A stretch of 64,000 nt of DNA from JBHIBC01 sp046758905 (GTDB lineage: Bacteria; Acidobacteriota; Polarisedimenticolia; Gp22-AA2): assembly GCA_046758905.1 (NCBI GenBank), contig JBHIBC010000001.1:45178-109177 (forward strand), given 5' to 3'. The notes beneath the pieces were generated by a model. The model ran no database searches, was not told where the DNA came from, and was given only the letters and a program-made list of their open reading frames with translations. Below are positions 1-8,583 of the stretch, piece by piece (position 1 is the first letter of the stretch; each line of letters begins with the position of its first letter). A program made the position numbers and the translations under genes.

Positions 1-3
1 TCA

Positions 4-852
4 ATGATCGATCCGGAGACCATGCGACGCGTGGTCCGCCTCGCCCTCGAGGAGGATCTGGGCGGCGGGGATATCACCTCGCGGGCCGTGGTGGATGAAT
101 CGGTCGCGGCCCGCGGACGGATCGTCGCTCGCGATCCCCTGGTCGTGGCCGGCGTCGACGTGGCGCGTGAGGTGTTCCGGCAGGTGGACGACCGCCTCGA
201 CTTCCGCGCCCTGTGCGCCGACGGGGACGCGCGCCGCGCGGGCGAGGTGATCGCTCTCGTCGCGGGGGCGGCACGGTCGATCCTGGCCGCGGAGCGTACC
301 GCGCTGAACTTTCTGCAGCGGATGTCGGGCATCGCCAGCCGCACGCGGGAGCTGGTCGAACGGGTCCGGGGATCCGGCGTCGAGATCGCCGACACCCGCA
401 AGACGGCGCCCGGGCTGCGCGCCTTCGATAAGCACGCGGTCCGGGCGGGCGGCGGAGTCAGCCACCGGACCGGGCTGTACGACGCCGTGCTGATCAAGGA
501 CAACCACTGGCGGCTCGCCGGCGGCGTCGGGAACGCGGTCCGGCGCGCGCGGGCCGCGCTAGCCGGCGAGGCCCGTGGCGTGCGCATCGAGATCGAGGTC
601 GGGACCCTGCGGGAGGTGGACGAGGCGCTGGACGCGGGCGCCGACGCCGTCCTGCTGGACAACATGGACGCGGAGCTGCTGCGCGAGGCCGTGTCCCGGG
701 CGGCGGGCCGCGCCTGCATCGAGGTGTCGGGCGGCGTCGGCGCCGATCGGATCCGTTCCATCGCCGCTTTGGGCGTGCAGCGCATCTCGCTCGGCCTGCT
801 GACGCATTCGGCGCGCGCCGCCGACATCGCGCTGGAGCTGGAGCCGGCATGA
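4..852 (+). CDS. nadC: nicotinate-nucleotide pyrophosphorylase (carboxylating)
   Basis: Quinolinate phosphoribosyltransferase: converts quinolinate and PRPP to nicotinate mononucleotide in de novo NAD synthesis, in the cytoplasm. The 282-residue length is normal for NadC. Family signatures are in order: ERTALNFLQRMSGIAS near residue 97, DTRKTAPGLR near 129, GGGVSHRTGLYDAVLIKDNH near 148, EIEVGT near 197 and SLGLLTHSA near the C-terminus, which together carry the substrate and phosphate contacts. The ATG at 4 gives the usual NadC N-terminus (IDPETMRRVVRLALEEDLG), so the gene looks complete although it begins at the window edge. Its stop overlaps the birA start as ATGA, implying one transcript with birA and coaX: three cofactor genes (NAD, biotin, CoA) in a row. 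Any promoter lies upstream of the window. Confidence 0.95.
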   Translation: MIDPETMRRVVRLALEEDLGGGDITSRAVVDESVAARGRIVARDPLVVAGVDVAREVFRQVDDRLDFRALCADGDARRAGEVIALVAGAARSILAAERTALNFLQRMSGIASRTRELVERVRGSGVEIADTRKTAPGLRAFDKHAVRAGGGVSHRTGLYDAVLIKDNHWRLAGGVGNAVRRARAALAGEARGVRIEIEVGTLREVDEALDAGADAVLLDNMDAELLREAVSRAAGRACIEVSGGVGADRIRSIAALGVQRISLGLLTHSARAADIALELEPA

Positions 853-1724
853 GGGCCGCCGGGGGTGCCGGCGGCCTCCGCGGGCGCCCGCCGTCGCGGG
901 CCGGACGCGGCGGCATCGTGCCGGAGGACACCCTGACGCCGGCCGCCCTGCAGCGGCTGCTGCGGACGGCGATCTTCGGCCATCGGGTCTTCTACTACCC
1001 TGTCGTCGGGTCGACCAACGATCGGGCCCTCGAGCTCGCGGCGGCCGGCGAGCCGGAGGGCAGCGTGGTGCTCGCGGAGAGGCAGACGCGGGGCCGGGGG
1101 CGTCGGGCCCGCTCGTGGAGCTCCCCGGCCCGGCTCGGGATCTACGCGTCGCTGATCCTGAGGCCGGCCCTGCCGGCGGCGCATGCCCCGCTGCTGACGT
1201 TCGTGGCCGCGGTGTCTGTCGCCGAGGCGCTCAGGCGGGCCTGCTCGCTGCGGGCGCGGATCAAGTGGCCCAACGACGTTCTGGTCCGGCGTCGCAAGAT
1301 CGCCGGCGTGCTGGGGGAGATGCGCGGGACGGATCCGGATCGGCGCGATCTCGTGGTCGGGATCGGGGTTAACGTGAACCACGGGCCGGGCGACTTCCCG
1401 GCCGGGCTGAGGGGGCGGGCGACCTCGGTCCGGGTCGAGACGGGTCGACCGACCGACCGGGCCGGGATCCTCGCGCCGCTGCTGGAGGGCTTCGAGCGGC
1501 GGTACGCCCGCCTGCTGCGGGACGGCGCCGGGCCGCTCCTCGGCGAGCTGGAGAGTCTGTCGGTCGTCGCGCCCGGAAGGCGGGTCGTCGTCGAGGGGCC
1601 GGCCGGCCGGATCGACGGGAAGTGGATCGGCGTCGACCACGACGGGGCCCTTCTGCTGCGCGGCGCCGGTGGGGCGACCCTCAGGGCGCCGTTCGGCGAG
1701 CTGGTCCTGGCGGAGTGGTCCTGA
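849..1724 (+). CDS. birA: biotin--[acetyl-CoA-carboxylase] ligase, monofunctional
   Basis: Attaches biotin to the carboxyl-carrier protein of acetyl-CoA carboxylase through a biotinyl-AMP intermediate. The catalytic-domain motifs are VVGSTNDRALELA near residue 51, AERQTRGRGRRARSW near 76 and KWPNDVLV near 138, followed by VVGIGVNVNH. The C-terminal SH3-like domain follows from about 235. There is no N-terminal helix-turn-helix, so this is the group I ligase and should not repress biotin genes as the E. coli protein does. The ATG at 849 overlaps the nadC stop as ATGA. A GTG at 918 would remove a 23-residue Gly/Arg-rich stretch with no domain match and is a plausible alternative start. The 3' end is separated from coaX by a short spacer. 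Confidence 0.92.
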   Translation: MRAAGGAGGLRGRPPSRAGRGGIVPEDTLTPAALQRLLRTAIFGHRVFYYPVVGSTNDRALELAAAGEPEGSVVLAERQTRGRGRRARSWSSPARLGIYASLILRPALPAAHAPLLTFVAAVSVAEALRRACSLRARIKWPNDVLVRRRKIAGVLGEMRGTDPDRRDLVVGIGVNVNHGPGDFPAGLRGRATSVRVETGRPTDRAGILAPLLEGFERRYARLLRDGAGPLLGELESLSVVAPGRRVVVEGPAGRIDGKWIGVDHDGALLLRGAGGATLRAPFGELVLAEWS

Positions 1725-1761
1725 AGCCGGCGGGCGCGCGTTCCACCCGGGGGACAACGTC

Positions 1762-2529
1762 ATGCTGCTGGTCATGGACGTAGGGAACACCAACACCGTC
1801 CTGGGGGTCTACGACGGGTCGAGGCTGGTCGCCCATTGGCGCCTGAGGACGGTGCGCGCGAGGACCGTCGACGAGTACGGCATCCTGGGGCGCAACCTGC
1901 TGACGCTCGCCGGCATCGAGGTCTCCGCGATCGAGGGCCTGATCGTCGCCTGCGTCGTGCCTCCCCTGAACGGCGTGCTGGAACGGATGGCGCGCGCCTA
2001 CTTCGGCAGGAGGCCGCTGTTCGTGGAGCCGGGGATGAAGACCGGGATGCCGGTCCTCTACGATAACCCGCAGGAGGTGGGGGCCGACCGGATCGTCAAC
2101 GGCGTGGCGGCGTACGAGCGCTTCCGGAGCGCGGTGATCGTGGTGGACTTCGGGACCGCCACCACATTCGACGCCATCTCGGCCCGGGGTGAGTACCTCG
2201 GCGGGTCGATCGCTCCCGGGCTGACGGTCTCGTCCGAGGCGCTGTTCGAGAGGGCGGCCCGCCTTCCGCGGGTCGATATCCGCCGCCCGGCGCGGGTCAT
2301 CGGCCGCAACACGGTCCAAAGCCTCCAATCGGGCCTGGTGTTCGGCTACCTGGGGCTGGTGCGGGGCATCCTGGACGACATGCGCCGCGAGCTCGAGCCG
2401 CCGGTGCGCACCATCGGGACCGGTGGAGTCCTGGAACCGCTCGAGGAGGAGCTGGGCGCGATCCTGGACGTCGTAGACCCGAACCTGACCCTCGAGGGGC
2501 TGCGGATCCTGTTCGAGCGCAACCGATGA
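1762..2529 (+). CDS. coaX: type III pantothenate kinase
   Basis: Phosphorylates pantothenate, the first step of coenzyme A synthesis, in the cytoplasm. The protein starts MLLVMDVGNTNTVLGVYDG, the nucleotide-binding P-loop of the CoaX branch of the ASKHA fold. It continues with GADRIVNGVAA near residue 107, VDFGTATTFDAIS near 129 and GGSIAPGL near 146, all hallmarks of type III enzymes, which need a monovalent cation and resist CoA feedback. The open frame extends upstream into birA, but the ATG at 1762 gives the canonical N-terminus and a normal 255-residue length. The stop overlaps the next start as ATGA, so the downstream unknown gene is probably translationally coupled. Confidence 0.95.
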   Translation: MLLVMDVGNTNTVLGVYDGSRLVAHWRLRTVRARTVDEYGILGRNLLTLAGIEVSAIEGLIVACVVPPLNGVLERMARAYFGRRPLFVEPGMKTGMPVLYDNPQEVGADRIVNGVAAYERFRSAVIVVDFGTATTFDAISARGEYLGGSIAPGLTVSSEALFERAARLPRVDIRRPARVIGRNTVQSLQSGLVFGYLGLVRGILDDMRRELEPPVRTIGTGGVLEPLEEELGAILDVVDPNLTLEGLRILFERNR

Positions 2530-3221
2530 GCGAGGACGGCGACGACGAGGCCTACTACCGGGCGATCGAGGAGGAGTTCGTCCGCCGGCGTCGGGCCCCC
2601 ATCCTGCTGTCGCCCCGAGATTGGGCTCTGATCGGCGAGTGGCGGCGGGAGGGGGTGCCGTTGCGGGTCGCCAATGTCTTCGACGCCTTCGAGCGCCGCG
2701 CCCCCGCCGCCCGCCGGATCAACTCGCTCTCCTACTGCCGCCAGGAGGTGGCGACCCTGCACGACATCCACCGGAGCCTGCACGGCGTCGAGTCGGGCCG
2801 GCCCGCCGCGGGGGGAGGGACGGGCGTCGACGCCGCCCTCGTCCGCCACCTCGGCCGCATCACGCGGCGGGTCCGCAAATCGATGGCGCTCGCCTCAGAA
2901 GCGGGGCTCGACGCGTTGGTGGCGGCCCTGGCGAGCGCCGCCGCCGAGATCAGACGGCTGCGCCGGGCGGTGAAGGCCGGGGACCTGGACCCGCAGCGGC
3001 TGGAGGACGAGATGAGAGGCCTCGACGAGATGGTCCTCGAGGCGGCGCGGCGGTCCCTCTCCCCCGCGGAGCTCCGACGGATCGAGGCGGAGGTGGACGC
3101 CCGCCTGCGCGAGCGCGCGGACCGGATGACCGCCGGGGCTCTCGACGCTACCCGCCGGTCCCACGTGGCCCACCTCCTGCGACAGCGCTGTCGCATCCCT
3201 CGCCGGACCCTCTTCGACTGA
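2526..3221 (+). CDS. hypothetical protein, helical, coaX-linked
   Basis: Not recognised. The 231-residue product has an acidic start, then LSPRDWALIGEWRREGVPL near residues 28-46, which looks like a small helical recognition domain, followed by FDAFERR and SLSYCRQEV. Residues 100-231 are almost entirely predicted helix with many Arg, Glu and Ala and could form a coiled coil or helical bundle. No signal peptide or membrane segment is visible, so it should be cytoplasmic. It overlaps coaX by ATGA and is followed after 16 bases by the comEC promoter, so it appears to be the last gene of the nadC-birA-coaX unit. A role in cofactor metabolism would be guesswork; only the coupling is seen. Confidence 0.8.
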   Translation: MSEDGDDEAYYRAIEEEFVRRRRAPILLSPRDWALIGEWRREGVPLRVANVFDAFERRAPAARRINSLSYCRQEVATLHDIHRSLHGVESGRPAAGGGTGVDAALVRHLGRITRRVRKSMALASEAGLDALVAALASAAAEIRRLRRAVKAGDLDPQRLEDEMRGLDEMVLEAARRSLSPAELRRIEAEVDARLRERADRMTAGALDATRRSHVAHLLRQRCRIPRRTLFD

Positions 3222-3237
3222 TCGGAACGGCGCGCGG

Positions 3238-3266
3238 TTGACCCGGACGCCGGCCGCGGCTATCAT
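3238..3266 (+). promoter_or_regulatory. sigma-70-type promoter of comEC
   Basis: TTGACC at 3238-3243, 17 bases, TATCAT at 3261-3266. The expected transcript start near 3273 is only about five bases before the comEC ATG at 3278, so the mRNA would be almost leaderless. Confidence 0.75.
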
Positions 3267-3277
3267 GCGCGTCCCGC

Positions 3278-5785
3278 ATGGAGAGCCGGCCCCGGGCCGC
3301 GCTCGTGGCTTCCCGAGACAGACCGAACCTCACGCGATCGGGCCTCCAGTCGATCCGTCTGGCCGCCTCCTTCACCGCGGGCGTGTTGGCGGGAGGGGAC
3401 GGTCCCGGCGCGCTCGGCGCGGCGCTTCCGGCGGCGCTCGTCCCGGCGCTTCTGGCTCACCCGGAGGAGCGCCTCGACCGGCCGCCCGGGGGGCCCCTCG
3501 TCTCTCGCGCGCGACGGCTCGGCGCCGCGCTGTGCTCGCTGGCTCTCGGCCTCGCGGCCGCGGCCTGGAGCCGGGCGGCCGACCCGGTGCCCGGGCTCAT
3601 GGCGCGATGGGTGGAGCACGGGTTCCGCTCCCGCGCGACGCCGGTCACGCTGTGGGGGCGACTGCGCGCGGTGGAGGAGCGACCCGAGCGACGCGCGTGG
3701 CTGCTGCTGCGGGCGGAGAGGTTCCGTCTGCCCGGCCGTCCGGCGCTCGAGACGGTGCCGTCGCGTCCGATCACCGTCCGGTTGAGCGTGCCGCTTCCTC
3801 CCGGGGCGCCGGAGCCGCCGTGGAGCGCGGGGCAGCGGGTGCGGGTCACCGCCCGCGTCGGCCCGCCGCGCTCGTTCGTGAACCCGGGAAGCTTCGACTA
3901 CGCCGCCTACCTGATGGCGCGCGGGGTGAGCCTCGTCGGTACGGTCAAGAGCCACCGCCTGGTCGAGAGGCTCAAGGGAGACGGGGCCTGGCTCCACGGC
4001 CTGCTCCCCTCCGTGCGACGCTGGATCGTGGGGCGTCTGCGGGAGGCCTGCGGGCCGGAGCGGGCCCGCGCCGCCTCGCTCCTCGCGGCGCTGCTCGTGG
4101 GGGAGCGGCAGGAGATCCCGGACGATCTGGGCGATGCGCTCCGGCGGGCCGGCGTCTATCACATCATCGCCCTCTCGGGGCTGAATGTGGGCGTGGTGAT
4201 GCTTCTCGCCACCTCGCTCCTGCGGCTCCTGCCGCTGGCCGCGCACTGGAGGCGCCGCGCCGCGGCTTCAGCGGTGATCATCTACTGGGCGGTGGCGCGA
4301 GGCAGCGGGTCGATCAGCCGCGCCGCCCTGATGGCGCTGCTGTTTCTGGGCGGCGGGGCGCTGGGACGGGCGGTGGCGCCGGCGGGGACGATCGCCGTCT
4401 CCGCCGTGCTCCTGCTCGCGGCGAACCCCCACTGGGCCGCCGACGCGGGGTTCCAGCTGACCTACGGGGCGAGCCTCGGCATCCTCCTGCTCGCGCCCCG
4501 GCGCTCGCCGCTCGGGGCCCGGGCCTCCGGCCCCGCCGGCGGGGTGCTGCGCCTCGTCCTGAAGTCGGTGTCGGTCTCGGGGGCGGCCGTCCTCGGCACG
4601 GCGCTCATCTCGGCCCGGCACTTCCAGGCGATGGCGCCCGCCGCGCTGGTGTCGAACCTCGCGGCGGTCCCGATCGCCGGCCTGCTCCTGGTCCTGGGCC
4701 TGACGACCGCGATCCTGATGCCGCTGTGTCGGCCGGCCGCGGCGGGGGTCGCGATGGCGGCGTCCGGCCTCGTGCGCCTGCTGTTCTCCACCTGCGCCGT
4801 CGTCTCATCGGCGGGGGCGGCGTTCTTCTACGTCGTACCGCCGCCGAGCGCCCTGGTGATCTCGGGAGGGGCGGCGCTGGTCGCCGCGGGAGCGCTCCGA
4901 TCGCGCGGCAGGCGCGCTGTGATCGCGCTGCTGGTCGCCGCGCTGGCGGTCACCGCGCTGAGGGGGCGTGGCCCGGAGGCCGCCGGGAGGCTGGAGGTCG
5001 CGGCCCTGGACGTGGGCCAGGGGGACGCTCTGCTCGTGAGGTGCCCGGACGGGGCGACCCTGCTCGTGGACGCGGGCGGCTTCACCGGCTCGCGGTTCGA
5101 CGTCGGCGGGCGTGTCGTGGGCCCGGCCCTGCGGGCGATGGGGATCCTGAAGGTGGACATCCTCGCGGTGACCCACGCCCACCGCGATCACCTGGGCGGG
5201 GCGGCGAGCGTCCTCAAGCAGTTCTCCCCGGACGCGGTGTGGCTCGGGAGGATGCCGGAGGGCCATCCCGAAGTGGAGGAGCTGGAGAGGCTCGCGCGGG
5301 AGCGCGGCATCCCCGTCCTGCGACCGCTCCGCGGCGTCCGCCTCACGCTGGGCGGCGTCCGGGTAGAGGTGATCCATCCCGCGTCGTCCGCCGGGCCGCG
5401 CGGTCCCGTGTCGAACTCCGATTCGCTGGCGCTGCGGATCGAGTACGGGCGCCGCGCCGTCCTCCTGACCGGCGACCTGGAAGCGGCGACCGAGTCGGAG
5501 CTGCTCGCGCGCGAGCGGCTCGCCGCCGATCTGCTCAAGGTCGGGCACCACGGGAGCCGGACCTCGACCACCGCGCCCTTCCTCGCCCGGGTCGGCCCCC
5601 GCCTGGCCGTGATCTCGGTCGGCGCGTCGAACCCCTGGGGGCAGCCGCACCGCGCGGCGCTCGCCCGACTGCGTGACCGGTCGGTGCGGGTTTACCGGAC
5701 CGACCTGCACGGCGCGGTGCTGTTCTCCACCGACGGCACTCAGCCGTTCAGGGCGAGGAGGCTCGTCGGCGACGGCTCGAGGTAG
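3278..5785 (+). CDS. comEC: DNA uptake channel protein ComEC/Rec2
   Basis: Inner-membrane channel that carries single-stranded DNA into the cytoplasm during natural transformation. The 835-residue protein has the full three-part architecture: an N-terminal membrane/OB region (residues about 20-215), the Competence multi-helix membrane domain (about 245-560, with HIIALSGLNVGVVMLL at its start) and a C-terminal metallo-beta-lactamase-like domain. The last domain carries DVGQGDALLV near 577, the metal-binding THAHRDHLGG near 633, a GD motif (LLTGDLE) and KVGHHGSRTS near 757. All domains are intact, so the organism may be competent, although no pilin or comEA gene is in the window. Its 3' end overlaps the convergent protease gene by 46 bases. 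Confidence 0.93.
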   Translation: MESRPRAALVASRDRPNLTRSGLQSIRLAASFTAGVLAGGDGPGALGAALPAALVPALLAHPEERLDRPPGGPLVSRARRLGAALCSLALGLAAAAWSRAADPVPGLMARWVEHGFRSRATPVTLWGRLRAVEERPERRAWLLLRAERFRLPGRPALETVPSRPITVRLSVPLPPGAPEPPWSAGQRVRVTARVGPPRSFVNPGSFDYAAYLMARGVSLVGTVKSHRLVERLKGDGAWLHGLLPSVRRWIVGRLREACGPERARAASLLAALLVGERQEIPDDLGDALRRAGVYHIIALSGLNVGVVMLLATSLLRLLPLAAHWRRRAAASAVIIYWAVARGSGSISRAALMALLFLGGGALGRAVAPAGTIAVSAVLLLAANPHWAADAGFQLTYGASLGILLLAPRRSPLGARASGPAGGVLRLVLKSVSVSGAAVLGTALISARHFQAMAPAALVSNLAAVPIAGLLLVLGLTTAILMPLCRPAAAGVAMAASGLVRLLFSTCAVVSSAGAAFFYVVPPPSALVISGGAALVAAGALRSRGRRAVIALLVAALAVTALRGRGPEAAGRLEVAALDVGQGDALLVRCPDGATLLVDAGGFTGSRFDVGGRVVGPALRAMGILKVDILAVTHAHRDHLGGAASVLKQFSPDAVWLGRMPEGHPEVEELERLARERGIPVLRPLRGVRLTLGGVRVEVIHPASSAGPRGPVSNSDSLALRIEYGRRAVLLTGDLEAATESELLARERLAADLLKVGHHGSRTSTTAPFLARVGPRLAVISVGASNPWGQPHRAALARLRDRSVRVYRTDLHGAVLFSTDGTQPFRARRLVGDGSR

Positions 5786-6741
5786 ATGTCGATCGGCTGG
5801 AAGGGGATGAAGCAGAGGAGGAAGATCCCGACGCCGAGCAGGGCGACGGCGACCCGACCCGGCCCCAGCCCCCGCGCCTCGTCGAGGGTGGGAGGATGCC
5901 CGGGCCCTAGGAGCGCGAACATCGCCCCGAACATGACCAGGTGGGACCCGCCGATGAAGAATCCGCCGAGGATCAGCAGGACGATCCCCGCCCTCGACAC
6001 CAGGGCGTGGGCCCGGCGCGACACGGCGTACAGCATGTGGCCCCCGTCGAGCTGGCCCACGGGCAGCAGGTTGAGCGCCGTCGCGAACAGCCCGAGCCAC
6101 GCGGCGGCCACGGTCGGGTGGAGCCGGATGGCCACGTCGGGCCAGGCTTCGAAGAACATCGGGTAGAGGAGGTTCAGCAGGAGGCACGAGGCCAGGAAGA
6201 GATCCCCCGACTGCGGCGGCTCCCGGGTGACGGTGGAGTGGCCGAGGCCGTAGACCAGGATCGGGATCGCCGCCACGAAGCCGGCGATCGGCCCGGCGAC
6301 GCCCACGTCGAACAGGGCCCGCCGGTCGATGAAGGGTGAGCGGATCCGGATCACCGCACCGAAGGTCCCGAACGGGGGCGGGCCGGGGAGGAAGAAGGGC
6401 AGCGTGGCCTCGATCCCGTAATAGCGGCAGGCGAGGTAGTGCCCCATCTCGTGGCAGCCCAGGATGAGGATCACGCACAGCGAGTAAGGCAGGCCGGCGG
6501 TCCACAGCCGGGGGGAGAGGGCGACCGTCCGAACGGTCTCCCAGGTCAGCCCGCCGCCGTGCGCCAGGATCGCCCCCGCGATCAGGGTGGCGAGAACGGT
6601 GGCGAGGAACAGGGCGAGGTTCACCCGCGGGCTGACCCGCCGCCTCCGCCCCGGGAGCCGGTCGGCTGCGATCGGCTGAGCCCCGGTGCCGCGCACCGGG
6701 CCGGGGGTGCCGGGGAAGTCGAGCCGGGGAGAGCCGTCCAT
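5740..6741 (-). CDS. site-2 protease family (M50) membrane metalloprotease
   Basis: Multi-pass membrane zinc protease of the S2P/M50 family. HEMGHYLAC near residues 96-104 supplies the HEXXH zinc site, and NLLPVGQLDGGHMLY near residues 217-231 supplies the third metal ligand motif (LDGG). Five or six hydrophobic segments surround these motifs, starting near residue 42 after a Pro/Arg-rich cytoplasmic tail. There is no PDZ domain, so this is the short, FPGPPPFGT-containing type rather than RseP. Known relatives cleave membrane-anchored regulators; the substrate here is unknown. The gene follows the HU-family gene on the same strand, and a TAGAAT box close to the start may give it its own promoter. 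It overlaps comEC tail to tail. Confidence 0.88.
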   Translation of the reverse strand: MDGSPRLDFPGTPGPVRGTGAQPIAADRLPGRRRRVSPRVNLALFLATVLATLIAGAILAHGGGLTWETVRTVALSPRLWTAGLPYSLCVILILGCHEMGHYLACRYYGIEATLPFFLPGPPPFGTFGAVIRIRSPFIDRRALFDVGVAGPIAGFVAAIPILVYGLGHSTVTREPPQSGDLFLASCLLLNLLYPMFFEAWPDVAIRLHPTVAAAWLGLFATALNLLPVGQLDGGHMLYAVSRRAHALVSRAGIVLLILGGFFIGGSHLVMFGAMFALLGPGHPPTLDEARGLGPGRVAVALLGVGIFLLCFIPFQPIDIYLEPSPTSLLALNG

Positions 6742-6750
6742 GGCCCGGCC

Positions 6751-6756
6751 ATTCTA
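6751..6756 (-). promoter_or_regulatory. possible -10 box of the M50 protease gene
   Basis: On the minus strand TAGAAT ends ten bases before the protease ATG. No convincing -35 box is seen at the right distance, so this is weak. If real, the transcript would be nearly leaderless, like those of comEC and lptFG. Confidence 0.3.
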
Positions 6757-6801
6757 ATCCCGGCGCGGCCCGGCGGGGAGGCGGCGGGAGAGACGGCCGA
6801 G

Positions 6802-7071
6802 CTATCTCAGATTCCTGAGGTTCTTGCCCGGTTTGAAGCGGATGGTCTTCCCTGGGGGGATCCGCACCTCGGTGCCCGTGCGCGGGTTCCGGCCGATCCC
6901 CTTCTTGCGCGGCTTAATCTGGAAGACCCCGAAGCCGCGCAGCTCGATCCTCTCGCCGCGGCGCATCGATTCCTTCATCGCGTCGAGGATCGCTTCAACG
7001 GCCACCACCGCCTTCACCCGCGTGACGTCGGCGGACTTGGCCACGTTGTTGATGATGTCGGTCTTGATCAT
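6802..7071 (-). CDS. HU/IHF-family DNA-binding protein
   Basis: Small nucleoid-associated protein of 89 residues, the usual HU/IHF length. The N-terminal helical dimerisation half is followed by GERIELRGFGVFQIKPRKKG near residues 39-58 and the DNA-binding arm GRNPRTGTEVRIPPGKTIRFKPGK, with the conserved Pro that intercalates into the minor groove. It should bend DNA as a homodimer or pair with the second family member at 24358. A strong minus-strand promoter lies at 7115-7143 with a leader of about 37 bases. The gene is divergent from der. Confidence 0.93.
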   Translation of the reverse strand: MIKTDIINNVAKSADVTRVKAVVAVEAILDAMKESMRRGERIELRGFGVFQIKPRKKGIGRNPRTGTEVRIPPGKTIRFKPGKNLRNLR

Positions 7072-7114
7072 CTCCAGGCCTCCAACCAGCGCGGAACCGA
7101 CGTAAGTTGCTGAA

Positions 7115-7143
7115 AGTATAGGGAGCTAGGTCATCGGTGTCAA
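7115..7143 (-). promoter_or_regulatory. sigma-70-type promoter of the HU-family gene
   Basis: Read on the minus strand: TTGACA (7143-7138), exactly 17 bases, TATACT (7120-7115). This is the closest match to consensus in the window, fitting an abundant nucleoid protein. It sits back to back with the der promoter. Confidence 0.85.
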
Positions 7144-7164
7144 GACGGAGCGCACCGGGGCGTG

Positions 7165-7173
7165 TGGTATATT
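7165..7173 (+). promoter_or_regulatory. extended -10 promoter of der
   Basis: TGG followed by TATATT at 7168-7173 forms an extended -10 element. No good -35 box is present at 17 bases, which is typical of extended -10 promoters. The expected leader is about 40 bases. Confidence 0.6.
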
Positions 7174-7220
7174 CCCTTGTCTGCAAAGGACTTCCGACCA
7201 AGAGCCGGGAGAAGTCCGTG

Positions 7221-8537
7221 ATGCCCCTTCCCGTGGTCGCCATCGTTGGCGCGCCGAACGCCGGCAAGTCCACTCTTTTCAATAGATTGCTCGGCAGGCG
7301 CAGGGCCATCGTCGCCGCCCGTCCCGGGGTGACGAGGGACCGGATAGCGGGCGAGTGCGACATCATCGGCGCGCGGTTCATCCTCCTGGACACCGGCGGC
7401 GTCCTCGGCGGCCAGTGGGGGGACGACCTGGGCCGACAGGTGAGCCGGGAGGCCCTCCGGGCCGCGGCGGAGGCCGACCTGGTGCTGCTCCTCGTCGACG
7501 CGCGCGCCGGACTGACGGCGGGCGATCTTGAACTCGCACGACGGCTGCGGTCGGCCGGCAGGCCCGTGATCCCGGTGGCCAACAAGATCGACGCGGTCGG
7601 GCAGGAGGGGCTGGAGATCGATCTGTACCGGCTGGGGCTCGGGGAGGTCGTGCCGATCTCCGCCGAGCACGGCCGCGGCATCGACGGCCTTCTGGAGAGG
7701 ATCCGCGATGCCCTCCCGCGGCGCGAGGTCGGGGAGGGAGCGGCGGGCGTCCCGGTCGCCATCATCGGCCGGCCCAACGTCGGCAAGTCGTCGCTGTTCA
7801 ACCGGATCGCCGGGCAGGACAGAGCGATGGTCTCGGCCTCTCCGGGCACCACCCGCGACCCGGTCGACGCCACCTTCGAGCGCAGCGGTGCGCCTTTCCG
7901 GATCATCGACACGGCGGGGATCCGCAGACGCGCCGGCGCCGGCGACGAGGTCGAGTGGGTGAGCGTGATGAAGGCCCGCCGGGCGATCCGCGAGGCGCAG
8001 GTGGTGATCGCCATGGTCGACGCCGTGGAGGGAGTGGGGCACCAGGACCGGGCGCTGCTCGGCGGGATCGGTCGCGCCCACACGCCGGTCGTGCTGGCCG
8101 TGAACAAGGTGGATCGGCTGCCGGAGGGGTCGGGGGAGATCTCCCGGCGCCTGAGGGAGATCCGCGAGTCGTTGCGGTTCGCGCCGCATGTCCCCGTGGT
8201 GGGGCTGTCGGCCACGACCGGGCTGGGGGTCGAGGGGCTCCTCGAGATCGTCATGGAGCTGCGCCGCGAGTCGACCCGCCGCTTCGGCACCGCCGAGCTG
8301 AACACGGCGCTGCGCGGCATCGTGGTGGAGAGGCCGCCCCCCTCCGATCGCGGCCGCGAGGTGCGGCTCTACTACATGACCCAGGTCGGCACCGCTCCGC
8401 AACGGTTCGTCATCTTCACCAACGGCCGTCCGGTCGCCGCCTCCTACCGCCGCTTTCTGGCCGCCGCCCTGCGCCGCCGCCTCGGGCTGAGATCGACCTC
8501 CCCCGTGCTGGCGTTCCGCCGCCGCCCGTCGCGTTGA
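7221..8537 (+). CDS. der: ribosome-associated GTPase Der (EngA)
   Basis: Essential GTPase for maturation of the large ribosomal subunit. It has the diagnostic tandem G domains: the first P-loop GAPNAGKST at residues 9-17 with DTGG and NKID, the second GRPNVGKSS near 183-191 with DTAG and NKVD. A C-terminal KH-like domain from about residue 355 ends with FTNGRPVAASYRRFL. The frame is open upstream to 7137, but the ATG at 7221 gives the normal Der N-terminus and a 438-residue protein. The stop codon TGA lies inside the -35 box of the following gene. Function is assigned with high confidence from the double-domain architecture. Confidence 0.96.
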   Translation: MPLPVVAIVGAPNAGKSTLFNRLLGRRRAIVAARPGVTRDRIAGECDIIGARFILLDTGGVLGGQWGDDLGRQVSREALRAAAEADLVLLLVDARAGLTAGDLELARRLRSAGRPVIPVANKIDAVGQEGLEIDLYRLGLGEVVPISAEHGRGIDGLLERIRDALPRREVGEGAAGVPVAIIGRPNVGKSSLFNRIAGQDRAMVSASPGTTRDPVDATFERSGAPFRIIDTAGIRRRAGAGDEVEWVSVMKARRAIREAQVVIAMVDAVEGVGHQDRALLGGIGRAHTPVVLAVNKVDRLPEGSGEISRRLREIRESLRFAPHVPVVGLSATTGLGVEGLLEIVMELRRESTRRFGTAELNTALRGIVVERPPPSDRGREVRLYYMTQVGTAPQRFVIFTNGRPVAASYRRFLAAALRRRLGLRSTSPVLAFRRRPSR

Positions 8538-8562
8538 CTCCCCCCAGACCGGGTGCTATATT
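8534..8562 (+). promoter_or_regulatory. sigma-70-type promoter of the MglA-like gene
   Basis: TTGACT at 8534-8539, 17 bases, TATATT at 8557-8562, with a TGC extension before the -10. The der stop codon TGA (8535-8537) lies inside the -35 box. The expected leader is about 15 bases and carries GGAG. Confidence 0.8.
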
Positions 8563-8583
8563 CGCCACCCCTGCGGAGACCGG

